Assembly: GCA_963922595.1 (NCBI GenBank) | Contig: CAWUIM010000001.1 | Coordinates: 1-64,000 of the forward strand | Direction of reading: 5' to 3' | DNA from: JAJFFW01 sp963922595 | GTDB taxonomy: Bacteria > Pseudomonadota > Alphaproteobacteria > Caulobacterales > Parvularculaceae | DNA: 64,000 nt | In this document: positions 18,449 through 28,043 of the stretch, piece after piece | Layout of the letters: each line of letters opens with the position of its first letter | How positions within the stretch are numbered: the first letter of the stretch is position 1 | Program-made: the position numbers and the translations under genes | Notes under the pieces: model-generated | What the model saw: only the letters and a program-made list of their open reading frames with translations | The model's database searches: none | What the model was told of the DNA's origin: nothing

Positions 18449-19249
18449 TTATTGGCCCGCCGCGGAAGAAAGCAAATTGATTTCCTGCACGAGTTTACGC
18501 AACCGCGTTTCGTCGATCGGGTGGGATTGCGCAAAGCGCGGATCATCGAGGGTTTGCAGCATGCGCCACAGACGACCCGCCTCATGCGGATCATAGTTCG
18601 CGCGCGCCACGTATCGCACCGCGAATTTATCGGCAGCGACAGTATGATCGCGGGAAAACGGGATCAGTTGGACGTCCCGTTCGTTCACGCCAAAAAGCGC
18701 TTCGACAGCTTCCTTATCGGTGCGATAGGCGCTGGCGACCTGCGCCGCGGTTAGCCCCTTATCGGCCAGAGGCGAGCGTGTATAACGCTCACCATAATGA
18801 TTGTAATTTACATGCGCGACGGCCAACGCAATCGCCGCTGCGAGCTGATCGTCATTTTCCGTGTGCGACAGTAACCCCGAATGCACAGCGATCTTTTTGT
18901 TCGGCAATGCGACAATGTCTACCGCGTCAGATTGAAGGATTGCGACTTCCCATTCGGAAGGATCATTGTTGGAAGCGGCGACAACCCGCGAGGCGGCGCG
19001 CTCGACGCGCGCAACATCGTCCGCGTCGGTCAACACAGAGTGACGCTCAAGCAACTGCGACCATATCGGACGCGCCAGCTGAGCCATCTGTCGCGAAGAC
19101 ACAAAGAGGAGCTCATTAGGCCCCAACTCTTCATCGTAGGAACACGCTGTCAAAATGGTCGCCGCGAGACCAGACACGACGACGCGTCGCGATATTGACG
19201 AGGAAACCAATGCAGGTTGATGGCGAACAAAATGCCGAACTCTATCCAT
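18449..19249 (-). CDS. Inactive M48-like paralogue, lipoprotein
   Basis: A 266-residue protein colinear with the neighbouring M48 protease (same SEWEVAILQSD, LPNKKIAVHSGLL and ENDDQLAAA framework) and with a lipobox ILTAC (Cys36). The zinc motif HEVAH is replaced by LAVAH at 142-146 and HETEAD by HTVAAD, so the first His, the catalytic Glu and the third ligand are lost. The frame is intact over its whole length, which argues for a retained non-catalytic function. Start taken at MDRVRHF; it has a weak RBS and SRRVVVS before the hydrophobic segment. Confidence 0.82.
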   Translation of the reverse strand: MDRVRHFVRHQPALVSSSISRRVVVSGLAATILTACSYDEELGPNELLFVSSRQMAQLARPIWSQLLERHSVLTDADDVARVERAASRVVAASNNDPSEWEVAILQSDAVDIVALPNKKIAVHSGLLSHTENDDQLAAAIALAVAHVNYNHYGERYTRSPLADKGLTAAQVASAYRTDKEAVEALFGVNERDVQLIPFSRDHTVAADKFAVRYVARANYDPHEAGRLWRMLQTLDDPRFAQSHPIDETRLRKLVQEINLLSSAAGQ

Positions 19250-19298
19250 TCGCGAAAAGTAAGCCCGACAGACGCGAAAGAGCAACAGCCCTGATCGA

Positions 19299-19880
19299 TT
19301 ACGGCTCCAGTTCGCTATCCCAATAGAGGAAGTCCTGCCAGCTATCGTGCAGGTAATGGGGCGGAAACGCGCGGCCGCGTTCATTCAGTTCGAACATGGT
19401 CGGGCGGATCGGTTTGCGGGCTGGATGCATTTTCGCTTCGTTCGGCATGCGTCCGCCCTTGCGCAAATTGCAAGGGCTGCAGGCGGCGACAATGTTCGTC
19501 CACGTCGTGCGACCGCCTTTGGACCGCGGCACCACATGATCGAACGTCAACAGGTCCCGGTCGGGATTGCCGCAATACTGGCAGGTGAAACTATCACGCA
19601 AAAAGACGTTAAACCGCGTGAAAGCGGGGGCGCGTTTGTGGTTGACGTAAGTCTTGAGCGAAACAACAGACGGCAGCTTCATCTCAAAGCTTGGGCTGCG
19701 CACCATCGTTTCGTATTGCGCAACGACGTCGACGCGATCAAGGAACACCGCTTTCAGGGCGTCCTGCCAGGACCAGAGCGATAGTGGAAAATAGCTGAGC
19801 GGCCGGAAGTCAGCGTTCAAAACCAGCGCAGGACAACTTTCCGGCGACTGTTTGCGCGCAGTAATAGGGGCGAGTTCCAT
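19299..19880 (-). CDS. HNH endonuclease family protein
   Basis: A 193-residue cytosolic protein with a C-terminal HNH nuclease core: CQYC at 100-103, DH at 114-115, Asn129 and CSPC at 134-137, the pattern of a zinc-stabilised beta-beta-alpha-metal nuclease. The N-terminal SYFPLSLWSWQDALKAVFL segment is typical of a stand-alone HNH family found across alphaproteobacteria as a conserved chromosomal gene rather than as part of a phage. Its cellular role is not known. GGGGG precedes the ATG. Confidence 0.88.
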   Translation of the reverse strand: MELAPITARKQSPESCPALVLNADFRPLSYFPLSLWSWQDALKAVFLDRVDVVAQYETMVRSPSFEMKLPSVVSLKTYVNHKRAPAFTRFNVFLRDSFTCQYCGNPDRDLLTFDHVVPRSKGGRTTWTNIVAACSPCNLRKGGRMPNEAKMHPARKPIRPTMFELNERGRAFPPHYLHDSWQDFLYWDSELEP

Positions 19881-20076
19881 TACGCGGCCCCCACTGCTCG
19901 TGCGGCTTTCGCCCGCATGTCAATCCGTACTTTCCTGAACGCAACACCTCCAAACTCGTCCAAACAATATAGGGAGCCGGCTATATCGACACAATTATCT
20001 GATTCTCCATGACAAAGGTTTGACAGATTGCGTGGTATTTTCGTCGCATCAGCGTGTTTTTGTGCAAACTCCCGCT

Positions 20077-20718
20077 CTAAATGGGCGTTCGGCCGCGGAT
20101 ATGCGCGTAATAGGTCCACAGAATATGCGCTGCGACGCCGCGATATGGCGCCCAGCGGGCGCTGCGCGAATCGAGGCCATTCTGGTCGAGGTCAGGCTTT
20201 CTCGGTTTCGCCGCATTATAGGCCGCTCGCAGCGCCACATCCCTAGGCGGCCAGATATCGACCCGCCCCTCGCAAAAAAGAAGGTAAATCGCAGCCGTCC
20301 AGGGACCAACGCCCGTCACTGATTGCAACGCCTCAGCAGCCTCCTCGTTATCAAGCGCCGACAAGGCGCCGAGATCGATAGCGCCGCATTCGATATCGTT
20401 CGCAAGGCCCAGCACATAGCGTGCTTTCGGTCCGGAAAGGCCAAGACCCCTTAACCCGTCCGCCCCATGATCAATAATGTGCGTCGGGGTGATCGCATCG
20501 AACGCGCCCTGGCAGCGCCCCCAAATCGCCTGCGCGCTCGGCACTGAAACCTGCTGTTCGACGATGATCCGGAACAGGCCGGCGAACCCGCCTTCCCGGC
20601 GGCGCACGACCGGTTTTGATATCGGCGCTAACGCCCTCGCCAGCGTTGGCTCACGTTCGGCTAACAGTGCGCAAGCTGATGATGTGTCTGCAAAGACGTC
20701 AAGCGACGTCACGATCAA
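20077..20718 (-). CDS. alkA: AlkA-type DNA-3-methyladenine glycosylase
   Basis: A 213-residue base-excision repair glycosylase of the HhH-GPD family. It shows FRIIVEQQVSVPSAQAIW, the helix-hairpin-helix LQSVTGVGPWTAAIY, and WPPRDVALRAAY with the catalytic Asp. It removes alkylated purines. The protein starts at TTG overlapping the gshA stop by four bases (an internal GTG two codons on is possible), so it is translationally coupled to gshA. Confidence 0.88.
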   Translation of the reverse strand: MIVTSLDVFADTSSACALLAEREPTLARALAPISKPVVRRREGGFAGLFRIIVEQQVSVPSAQAIWGRCQGAFDAITPTHIIDHGADGLRGLGLSGPKARYVLGLANDIECGAIDLGALSALDNEEAAEALQSVTGVGPWTAAIYLLFCEGRVDIWPPRDVALRAAYNAAKPRKPDLDQNGLDSRSARWAPYRGVAAHILWTYYAHIRGRTPI

Positions 20719-22085
20719 TACTCGCTCTCGCTCAACAAACGCCGCACATCGCCGTTAAGCACATTCACGAAGTAATCCGCCGTGTACTCGCCCATAGTGA
20801 CACCGCTTTCGGCGATTTCCTGGAGCGGATTTAGGAACACTGTTTCATCTGGCTCCGTAGAGCCGGGGCGCGCACGCGCCTTTAGGCCATCGCGAGAGAT
20901 CGCCAGCACTTCAAGCGCAATGTCCTGCACTGTCCGGCCACGGATTTCCGCCTTTAGCCCATACTTCGCGGCGTCGGTGCGCAAAGCCTCGCGCTCTTCC
21001 TTCGTCCACGCCTTGGCGACGTCCCACGCCGCTTGCAAAGACGTCTCTTCATAGAGAAGCCCAACCCAGAAAGCCGGCAGCGCGCAAATCCGCGCCCACG
21101 GCCCGGAGTCGGCCCCGCGCATTTCCAGAAATTTTTTCAGGCGCACTTCAGGAAACGCCGTCGACAGATGATCTTCCCAATCGCCCATATGCGGGCGCTC
21201 GCCCGGCAGGATTGGAAGCTCGCCTTTCATGAAGTCGCGAAATGAGAGCCCCGCCGCATCCAGATACTTGCCGCCACGATGGGCGAAATACATGGGCACA
21301 TCCAGCATATAGTCCGCATAGCGCTCAAAACCGAAGCCGTCCTCGAAGACAAAATCCAGCATGCCGGTGCGATCCGGGTCCGTATCAGTCCAGATATTTG
21401 CGCGCCATGACGCCCACCCAGACGGCTCGCCTTCATAAAGCCCGGAGTTTGCGAACAAAGCGGTCGCGATCGGTTGCAACGCAAGCGACGTTTTAAACTT
21501 CATCGCCATGTCGGCTTCCGACGCGTAATCGAGATTGACCTGCACGGTGCAAGTGCGGTGCATCATATCGAGGCCGAGATCGCCCTTCGTTGGCATATAG
21601 CGCCGCATGATGTCGTAGCGCCCTTTCGGCATGCGCGGCATCTGATCACGGGTCCAGGTGGGCGCGAACCCCATACCGAAAAACGCAACGCCCGTCCCAT
21701 CAGCCACATGCTTGACGGCCTCCAGGTGGCGGTTCACCTCCGTACACGTTTGATGAACGTTTTCCAGCGGCGCGCCCGACAACTCGAACTGACCACCGGG
21801 CTCCAGCGAGACCGACGCGCGCGCGCCCTTCAACCCGATTGGATGATCACCCTCCATCACCTGCGCCCATCCGGTGTGTCCCGACAAACGCTCCAGCAAC
21901 GTGCGGATGCCGACCTCGCCCTCATAAGGAAGCGGCGTCAGGTTTTCGCGGCAATAAACGAATTTCTCATGCTCAGTGCCGATGCGCCACGTTTTCTTCG
22001 GCTTGCAACCGCTCTCAAGATAGGCCGCGAGCTGACCGACATTTTCAATCGGCGGCTGGTCGCCTGACGACGCTTGCAGACTCAT
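20715..22085 (-). CDS. gshA: Glutamate-cysteine ligase (plant type)
   Basis: A 456-residue ATP-dependent ligase making gamma-glutamylcysteine, the first step of glutathione synthesis. It carries the GCS2 signature segments RIGTEHEKFV, SVSLEPGGQFELSGAP and MHRTCTVQVNLDY and has the length of the plant/alphaproteobacterial form rather than the enterobacterial one. RBS GGGAG. The DNA glycosylase gene overlaps its end. gshB is not in the window. Confidence 0.95.
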   Translation of the reverse strand: MSLQASSGDQPPIENVGQLAAYLESGCKPKKTWRIGTEHEKFVYCRENLTPLPYEGEVGIRTLLERLSGHTGWAQVMEGDHPIGLKGARASVSLEPGGQFELSGAPLENVHQTCTEVNRHLEAVKHVADGTGVAFFGMGFAPTWTRDQMPRMPKGRYDIMRRYMPTKGDLGLDMMHRTCTVQVNLDYASEADMAMKFKTSLALQPIATALFANSGLYEGEPSGWASWRANIWTDTDPDRTGMLDFVFEDGFGFERYADYMLDVPMYFAHRGGKYLDAAGLSFRDFMKGELPILPGERPHMGDWEDHLSTAFPEVRLKKFLEMRGADSGPWARICALPAFWVGLLYEETSLQAAWDVAKAWTKEEREALRTDAAKYGLKAEIRGRTVQDIALEVLAISRDGLKARARPGSTEPDETVFLNPLQEIAESGVTMGEYTADYFVNVLNGDVRRLLSESEY

Positions 22086-22199
22086 ATTATTATTCTCCCG
22101 CGTTCAGCCCTTGACGGAAATAAGCTGTAGCGGCGCTCCTGACGCTGGCCAAGCAAGAATTACTCAAACCCCTGTGAGTGCTCCTCGCGCAAATTTCGG

Positions 22200-22970
22200 T
22201 CATTGTTTGCGAAAATCTCCACAAGCCGCCTGCCAAAGCGTAACGGCGGCGATCGCAGCGGTATCGGCCCTCAGAATGCGCGGCCCGAGCGTGACCGGCG
22301 CCACGTAGGGTTTGGCGCGCAACAGAGCGCGTTCTTCGCGCGAAAAGCCGCCTTCCGGCCCAATCAGGATCGCCGCGCTTTCAGCCGCATTCTCCCGCGT
22401 CCGTAAAACCTCAAGCATCGGCGCCGCGCGGCCCTCACGCCCGCCCCATGCGTCGTCTTCATTTTCGCCTGCCTCGTCGCAAAAGATGAGCAACCGCTCG
22501 TGCGGCCAATCGGCAAGAACTGTTTCAAGCTTTTGCAGCGTTCGAACTTCAGGGACAGAAAGCCGATCGCATTGTTCCGCGGCCTCTGTTGCGATGGCGG
22601 TCAAGCGCTCGGTGTTGACGCGGCCCGCATTCGTACGGTCTGTGGACACAGGCGCCAGAACGCTGACGCCAAGCTCGGTCGCTTTTTGCGCGATCATATC
22701 CACAGGACCACGCTTGATCGGCGCAAAGAGGAGCCACAAATCCGGCTCTGATTCGGCGGCGCGCGTCTGGGCGCCGAGCGTGATAAGGCCGGTCTTTTTA
22801 CTAAGCGAATTGATCACCGCCGCATATTCGCCGTCGCGCACATTGAAGACGTGAAGCGCATCACCTTCCTGTCGGCGCATGACGTTGCGCAGATAATGGA
22901 CTTGCTCGGCGTTTAGTGAAGCCTCAGCGCCGTCGCTTAGCTGTTGGTTAAGATGCAGACGAATGGTCAT
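22200..22970 (-). CDS. rsmE: 16S rRNA (uracil1498-N3)-methyltransferase
   Basis: A 256-residue SPOUT methyltransferase: an N-terminal PUA-like part (residues 1-75, HYLRNVMRRQEGD) and a C-terminal trefoil-knot domain with ILIGPEGGFSREE and LGPRILRADTA, the knot that binds SAM. It methylates U1498 of 16S rRNA. Start set at MTIRLHL; the frame is open further 5' but this runs through the divergent ubiA region. It shares a 62-bp divergent promoter region with ubiA. Confidence 0.95.
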   Translation of the reverse strand: MTIRLHLNQQLSDGAEASLNAEQVHYLRNVMRRQEGDALHVFNVRDGEYAAVINSLSKKTGLITLGAQTRAAESEPDLWLLFAPIKRGPVDMIAQKATELGVSVLAPVSTDRTNAGRVNTERLTAIATEAAEQCDRLSVPEVRTLQKLETVLADWPHERLLIFCDEAGENEDDAWGGREGRAAPMLEVLRTRENAAESAAILIGPEGGFSREERALLRAKPYVAPVTLGPRILRADTAAIAAVTLWQAACGDFRKQ

Positions 22971-23032
22971 GTCGGTCAGTGTGCTCCAATACGCCGCTTT
23001 TCTCCAGTCGCGGAGGGGGTTATGGAAAGCCC

Positions 23033-23953
23033 ATGTCCGCCACTCCTGACACAGCGCCTGACAATTGGGTTGATCGGTTCGCGCCGCGCAGGGCCAAGCC
23101 CTATCTGCGTCTGATGCGCGCCGACCGACCGATCGGCGCGTGGCTCTTGCTGTTGCCTTGCTGGTTCGGATCAGCGCTTGCCGCCGCCTCGGGCGTATCC
23201 GCGCCATTTGCGTCCCATATGGCGTTCTTCGTTATTGGGGCCTTTGTCATGCGGGGCGCTGGATGCGCTTATAACGATATCGTCGATAAGGACTTTGACG
23301 CCCAGGTTGACCGCACTGCATTGCGCCCGATCCCCTCGGGGCAGGTCACTGTGCGCAGCGCCTGGATTTTTCTAATCAAGCTGTGCCTGTGCGGCTTGTT
23401 TGTTCTGTTACAATTTAATCCGTTCACCGTTCTTCTCGGCTTTGCTTCCCTGGCGCTGGTCGCAGCTTATCCCTTCATGAAGCGCATAACCTGGTGGCCG
23501 CAAGCCTGGCTTGGTCTCACCTTTAACTGGGGCGCCCTTGTCGGCTTTGCAGCCGCCGCTGCGGCTTTGAATGCTGCGGCGCTCATTCTCTACCTCGCCT
23601 GCATTTTCTGGACGCTGGGGTACGACACGATCTACGCGCACCAGGACAAAGACGATGATGCATTGATTGGCGTCAAATCTTCCGCGCGACGCCTTGCGGA
23701 AAATACAAAGCCGTTTCTTACGCTATTTTACGGCGCCGTTATAGGCTTGTTCGCGGCGGCTGGCGGATTATCCGGGTTCGGCCCGCTTTTTTTCGTGGCG
23801 CTAATCGCGCCCACGGCACATTTTGCTTGGCAAATTAGAACCCTCGATATCAACGACAGCGCTCGATGTCTCCTGCTGTTCAAGTCAAACCGGGATGCGG
23901 GTTTTCTTCTGCTCGCGCCATTGTTATTGGAAGCCGTCGTGGGCGGACCTTAA
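23033..23953 (+). CDS. ubiA: 4-hydroxybenzoate polyprenyltransferase
   Basis: A 306-residue integral membrane prenyltransferase attaching the polyprenyl tail to 4-hydroxybenzoate in ubiquinone synthesis. The two Asp-rich metal sites are NDIVDKDFD and DTIYAHQDKDDD, set among about eight hydrophobic helices. Start MSATPD chosen behind GGAAAG; upstream in-frame codons overlap the rsmE promoter. Ubiquinone is the acceptor for the complex I encoded later in the window. Confidence 0.95.
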   Translation: MSATPDTAPDNWVDRFAPRRAKPYLRLMRADRPIGAWLLLLPCWFGSALAAASGVSAPFASHMAFFVIGAFVMRGAGCAYNDIVDKDFDAQVDRTALRPIPSGQVTVRSAWIFLIKLCLCGLFVLLQFNPFTVLLGFASLALVAAYPFMKRITWWPQAWLGLTFNWGALVGFAAAAAALNAAALILYLACIFWTLGYDTIYAHQDKDDDALIGVKSSARRLAENTKPFLTLFYGAVIGLFAAAGGLSGFGPLFFVALIAPTAHFAWQIRTLDINDSARCLLLFKSNRDAGFLLLAPLLLEAVVGGP

Positions 23954-23992
23954 ATCGGCTATTGGGCGAAATTACAGAGGGACCTAAAAACC

Positions 23993-24535
23993 ATGGTTAA
24001 CAGGCGGTTTTTCTTGAGCAGCGCAGGGCTTACAATTTTGGGCGCGTGCTCCGGCGCAAAAAGCGAGACAACTGAAGCTGAAATTATCGCAACGGTGAGC
24101 GAGGAGAATACTGTGGCGAAACCTGACCCAAAAGGGATACCTGACTACGACAAGTGGCAACTTTCCGATAAGGAATGGAAGGAACGCCTTTCGCCGGAAG
24201 CGTTTGCAGTTTTACGCAAAGAGGCGACAGAGCGGCCCTGGACGAGCCCTCTAAATGACGAAAAACGCGATGGCGTCTACGCGTGCGCCGGTTGCGGTCT
24301 TGATCTGTTTACATCTGACAAAAAATTCGATTCTGGAACGGGCTGGCCTTCATTCTTTGACTACATCGAAGGGTCACTTGGCACCAAGCGCGATTTCAAA
24401 TTGATCATTCCGCGCACCGAGTATCATTGCGCGCGTTGCGGCGGTCATCAAGGGCACGTTTTCGAAGACGGCCCGGCGCCGACCGGCCTGCGCTACTGCA
24501 ACAACGGCGTCGCCCTTACCTTCAAACCCACATAA
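23993..24535 (+). CDS. msrB: Peptide-methionine (R)-S-oxide reductase, exported lipoprotein form
   Basis: A 180-residue MsrB. The first 20 residues contain NRRFFLSSAG, a Tat-like twin-arginine signal, and a lipobox ILGAC (Cys19). The catalytic domain has two zinc Cys pairs (CAGC, CARC), FDSGTGWPSF, HCARCGGHQGHVF and the catalytic Cys in LRYCNNG. It repairs oxidised methionine, here predicted at the periplasmic face rather than in the cytoplasm. It starts 39 bp after ubiA and may share its transcript. Confidence 0.93.
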   Translation: MVNRRFFLSSAGLTILGACSGAKSETTEAEIIATVSEENTVAKPDPKGIPDYDKWQLSDKEWKERLSPEAFAVLRKEATERPWTSPLNDEKRDGVYACAGCGLDLFTSDKKFDSGTGWPSFFDYIEGSLGTKRDFKLIIPRTEYHCARCGGHQGHVFEDGPAPTGLRYCNNGVALTFKPT

Positions 24536-24808
24536 GGCGGCTATTCGTCGGACAGCCTGCCGACAGCGTCTTGCGGCGCTGATTGGCAAAAAAGCGCGGG
24601 ACGGTTGAAATTTTTGTAAGCCCCTGTCCGTCCTTACGTGATCCAATCGTCCATCTTCATATTTTCGGTCGGTTTCGCCGTTGCTGCACACGGGCGGACC
24701 TGAGCGTTTTTTCTCGCTGGCTCTGTGGCAGGCGGGTTTTCTGCGAAGCGAACAGGGATAACGTTTGGTCGTGAAACCTCAGCGCCTTTGACGACAGGAC
24801 CAACGATT

Positions 24809-25687
24809 ATGCAAGACGGGAACGCCGCCGCGACCCCCACGTCAAATTTATTAGACGGCGTACAAAACATGGATGCGGCGCTCGTAATCGCCCAGGGGCT
24901 TTTAGAACGCGCCGTCGACTTTCTGCCGAATGTAGTCGGCGCGATTTTGGTATTCATTATCGGCATGTGGCTCGCGGGGCGTGTGCGCGCGCTTGCGCAA
25001 TCCTGGTTCGAACGGTCGTCGCGCCTCGACGCTACGCTGGAGAGCTTTCTTTCCAGTTTCATCTATTACGCTGTGGTCGTCCTCGTCGTGATCACGACTC
25101 TTGGAATTTTTGGGGTGCAGACCACGAGCCTTGCCGCAGTGGTCGGCGCCGCCGGGCTCGCCGTTGGACTAGCGCTACAGGGAACTCTCGGCCACCTCGC
25201 ATCTGGCGTCATGCTTCTCGCTTTCCGGCCCTTCAAGATCGGCGATTATATCCAGGCCGCGGGACTGGAAGGCAGCGTTCGGGCGATCACGCTTTTCACG
25301 ACCGAATTGGCGACATCGGATAACAAAAAAATCATTATGCCGAATAGCGAAGTATGGTCGTCTTCAATCGTCAATTTCTCAGCCTACGACACGCGGCGCG
25401 TAGACCTCGTATTCGGCGTCTCTTACGGCGATGACCTCAATAAGGCCGTCACGCTCATCAAGGATGAATTGGTAAAAGAAGAACGCGGCCTTGCAACGCC
25501 GGAAGCGGTTGTCGCCGTGGATAATCTCGGCGACAGCTCCGTTGATATCATCTGCCGCGTTTGGGTGAATGCGAGCGATTATTTCCCTGTCAAATGGGCG
25601 TTGACCCAAGCCGTCAAAGAACGGTTTGACGCCGAAGGGATCGAAATCCCCTTCCCCACCACAACGGTTGTTCGCAGTGCAGCTTGA
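24809..25687 (+). CDS. MscS-type small-conductance mechanosensitive channel
   Basis: A 292-residue inner-membrane channel. Three membrane helices span about 25-150; the third is the glycine/alanine-rich pore helix (AAVVGAAGLAVGLALQGTLG), followed by the MscS beta domain (RPFKIGDYIQ) and a C-terminal alpha/beta domain. It releases solutes on hypo-osmotic shock. Start set at MQDGNAA with AGGA nine bases upstream; a GTG 84 bases earlier is open but less likely. It faces the ABC exporter gene with a 7-bp gap. Confidence 0.93.
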   Translation: MQDGNAAATPTSNLLDGVQNMDAALVIAQGLLERAVDFLPNVVGAILVFIIGMWLAGRVRALAQSWFERSSRLDATLESFLSSFIYYAVVVLVVITTLGIFGVQTTSLAAVVGAAGLAVGLALQGTLGHLASGVMLLAFRPFKIGDYIQAAGLEGSVRAITLFTTELATSDNKKIIMPNSEVWSSSIVNFSAYDTRRVDLVFGVSYGDDLNKAVTLIKDELVKEERGLATPEAVVAVDNLGDSSVDIICRVWVNASDYFPVKWALTQAVKERFDAEGIEIPFPTTTVVRSAA

Positions 25688-25694
25688 TGCCGCG

Positions 25695-27593
25695 CTATTC
25701 AGCCGCCGCGGTTTGCTGACCGAATTGCAACTCGGCGAGGCGCGCGTATAGGCCGCCGCGGGCGAGCAACTCATGATGCGTTCCCTGATCGACGATGCGA
25801 CCGTCTTCCATCACGGCGATGAGATCCGCTTTCAACACGGTCGAAAGCCGGTGAGCGATCACGAGCGTTGTTCGGTCGGCTGAAATCTTTTCAAAAGCGT
25901 CCTGGATTGCCCGCTCGCTTTCTGAGTCGAGGGCGCTTGTGGCTTCGTCTAACAGCAAAACCGGCGCATCGCGCAGGATCGCGCGCGCAATGGCGAGACG
26001 CTGACGCTGGCCGCCCGAAAGCGTGGTCGCGCCCTCGCCGAGCGGCGTGTCGTAACCGTTCGGCAGCGCTGCAATAAAATCATGGGCGTTCGCCGCAATG
26101 GCGGCGGCGCGCACTTCATCATCGCGCGCGTCGGGTTGGCCGAAGCGGATATTGTCGAGCGCTGTTCCCGCAAAGAGCGGCGCCTGTTGCTGGACGATCG
26201 CGATTTGCTTGCGCAACGCGGCCGGATCGAGCGTCGCGAGCGGCGCGCCGTCCAGGCAAACAACACCGCTTTGCGGGTCGTAAAACCGCAACAGCAACTG
26301 GAACATGGTGCTCTTACCGGCGCCGGAGGGTCCAACAAGCGCCACTGTTTGTCCGGGCCTGACTTGCAACGATACATTGTGCAAGACCGTCGTCTCTGGT
26401 CGCGCTGGATAAGCGAATGTGACATTTTCAAAGCGCAACGCGCCGCTAACCGGTTGTGGCAATGAAGCGGGCGCCGGCGGCGACTTGATGTCCGATGACG
26501 CGCCCAGAATTTCCATTAGGCGCTCGGTGGCGCCCGCCGCCCTCATGACCTCCGCATACGTTTCAGTCAGCATGCCGACACCGCTTACGGCGATGAATGA
26601 ATACATGACAAATTGCGTCATCGCGCCCGGCGTAATGGCGCCGCCCTGGACCTGAACGGCGCCGAACCATAAAACGCTGATTAAACCGGCTAGGACAACC
26701 GATGTGATGAGCGCGGTCATGGCGGCGCGCACGCGAATTCGCTTCAGGGCGACTGCGAATGTGTTTTCCACCGCGTTTGCGAAATTTCCGCGCTCGGCGT
26801 CTTCCCGCGTAAACGCTTGCACTGTTTCCACGGCGCGCAGGGACTCGCTCGCGCGCGCGGACGCCTCCGCCAGATTATCCTGACTGTCGCGCGAAAGGCG
26901 CTGCACCCGCCGGCCGAACAACATGATTGGTCCAAGGATTAACGGCCCCACCGCCAACACCATGAGCGTCAACTTCCAGTTGACCACGAACATTAACGCG
27001 ATTGCGCCGAACGTGGTCGCCACCGTTCGGATCGCGACCGATATGGAAGAGCCGACAACCGTCTGGATCAGCGTTGTGTCCGTCGTCAGGCGTGACAACA
27101 CTTCGCCCGTGCGTGTCTTGGCGTAAAAACCTGGGCTTAACGTCAACAGATGATCGTACACCGCGCGGCGCAAATCGGCGACGACGCGCTCGCCAAGCCG
27201 GCTGATAAAGTAAAAGCGCATGGCGCTCGCGAGGCCAAGAAAAAACGCCACCAGAATTCCGGCGAGAAAATAGCCGCCGAGCTGATCGCCGTAAGCGAAC
27301 GTTTCGCAGACCGCGGCGCCCGACGCGCCGCCAAATCCACAGTCGACCACGAGCCGAAACGCCGCCGGTAAAACAAGCGTCAATCCTGAGGCAAGCGCCA
27401 GGAAAACGGCGAAGCCCGCAAGCAGTCCCGGATATCTGAAGACAAACGGCGCCAAGCGCTTTAGCGGTTTTGCGCTGCGCGCCTTTTCGCGATGGGCGCG
27501 GTCTTTTTCAAGCTCCGACGCAAAGCTTGAGCCGCGGTCAATGTCGGCCTGCGCTCTTTGCGATTCTTCCTGAATGGACGCGCCAGACGTCAT
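25695..27593 (-). CDS. MsbA-like ABC exporter, fused permease-ATPase
   Basis: A 632-residue half-transporter. A charged cytosolic N-terminus of about 40 residues precedes six membrane helices (about 50-340). The ATPase domain has Walker A GPSGAGKST, LSGGQRQR, Walker B VLLLDEATSALD and the switch His in VIAHRLSTV. The homodimer exports lipids or hydrophobic compounds; the cargo cannot be read from sequence. RBS AGGAG with 6-bp spacing. No periplasmic or outer-membrane partner lies nearby. Confidence 0.93.
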   Translation of the reverse strand: MTSGASIQEESQRAQADIDRGSSFASELEKDRAHREKARSAKPLKRLAPFVFRYPGLLAGFAVFLALASGLTLVLPAAFRLVVDCGFGGASGAAVCETFAYGDQLGGYFLAGILVAFFLGLASAMRFYFISRLGERVVADLRRAVYDHLLTLSPGFYAKTRTGEVLSRLTTDTTLIQTVVGSSISVAIRTVATTFGAIALMFVVNWKLTLMVLAVGPLILGPIMLFGRRVQRLSRDSQDNLAEASARASESLRAVETVQAFTREDAERGNFANAVENTFAVALKRIRVRAAMTALITSVVLAGLISVLWFGAVQVQGGAITPGAMTQFVMYSFIAVSGVGMLTETYAEVMRAAGATERLMEILGASSDIKSPPAPASLPQPVSGALRFENVTFAYPARPETTVLHNVSLQVRPGQTVALVGPSGAGKSTMFQLLLRFYDPQSGVVCLDGAPLATLDPAALRKQIAIVQQQAPLFAGTALDNIRFGQPDARDDEVRAAAIAANAHDFIAALPNGYDTPLGEGATTLSGGQRQRLAIARAILRDAPVLLLDEATSALDSESERAIQDAFEKISADRTTLVIAHRLSTVLKADLIAVMEDGRIVDQGTHHELLARGGLYARLAELQFGQQTAAAE

Positions 27594-27687
27594 TGCCCGC
27601 TCCTGCGCGACGCGCCGTCAAAGCGCGCCGATTCGTTTCAGGGAACATGGATCGTGGGGACAGCGACTTCAAGCGGCGCGAGCCGCG

Positions 27688-28014
27688 TTATTCGGCCGCC
27701 TTCATCCCCAGCATCGCTTCCATCTGCCCAATGTAGGCGATCCAGGCTTCGCGTCCCTTCGCCGTCAGATGGCAGAGCGTTTGAGGTCTTCGCCCCTTGA
27801 AGCGCTTTTCGACTTTGATGTATCGCGCTTCCTCCAGTTTTCGGATGTGGACCGAGAGATTTCCATCCGTCCCCCCCACTTTCTCCCGCAATTCGCCGAA
27901 ATCGGCTGTGCCGGCGCCTGAAAGATACGCCATGACAGCAAGACGCACGCGCCCATGGATCACGTCATTGATGGCGCGATAATCGTTTGGCTGATGCTCA
28001 GTCGATTTGCTCAT
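27688..28014 (-). CDS. Winged-helix transcriptional regulator (PF13601-like)
   Basis: A 108-residue DNA-binding protein made of one winged helix: NDVIHGRVRLAVMAYLSG, FGELREKVGGTDGNLSVHIRKLEEARYI as recognition helix, wing KRFKGRRPQT, and a C-terminal helix for dimerisation. The family usually sits beside a small membrane protein. It is the second gene of a two-gene operon, 29 bp after the membrane protein, with TAAGG near its ATG. A palindrome just before the operon is the likely autoregulatory operator. Confidence 0.88.
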   Translation of the reverse strand: MSKSTEHQPNDYRAINDVIHGRVRLAVMAYLSGAGTADFGELREKVGGTDGNLSVHIRKLEEARYIKVEKRFKGRRPQTLCHLTAKGREAWIAYIGQMEAMLGMKAAE

Positions 28015-28043
28015 GCCTTACTTCGTGTGGGCTTTCATTCGTA

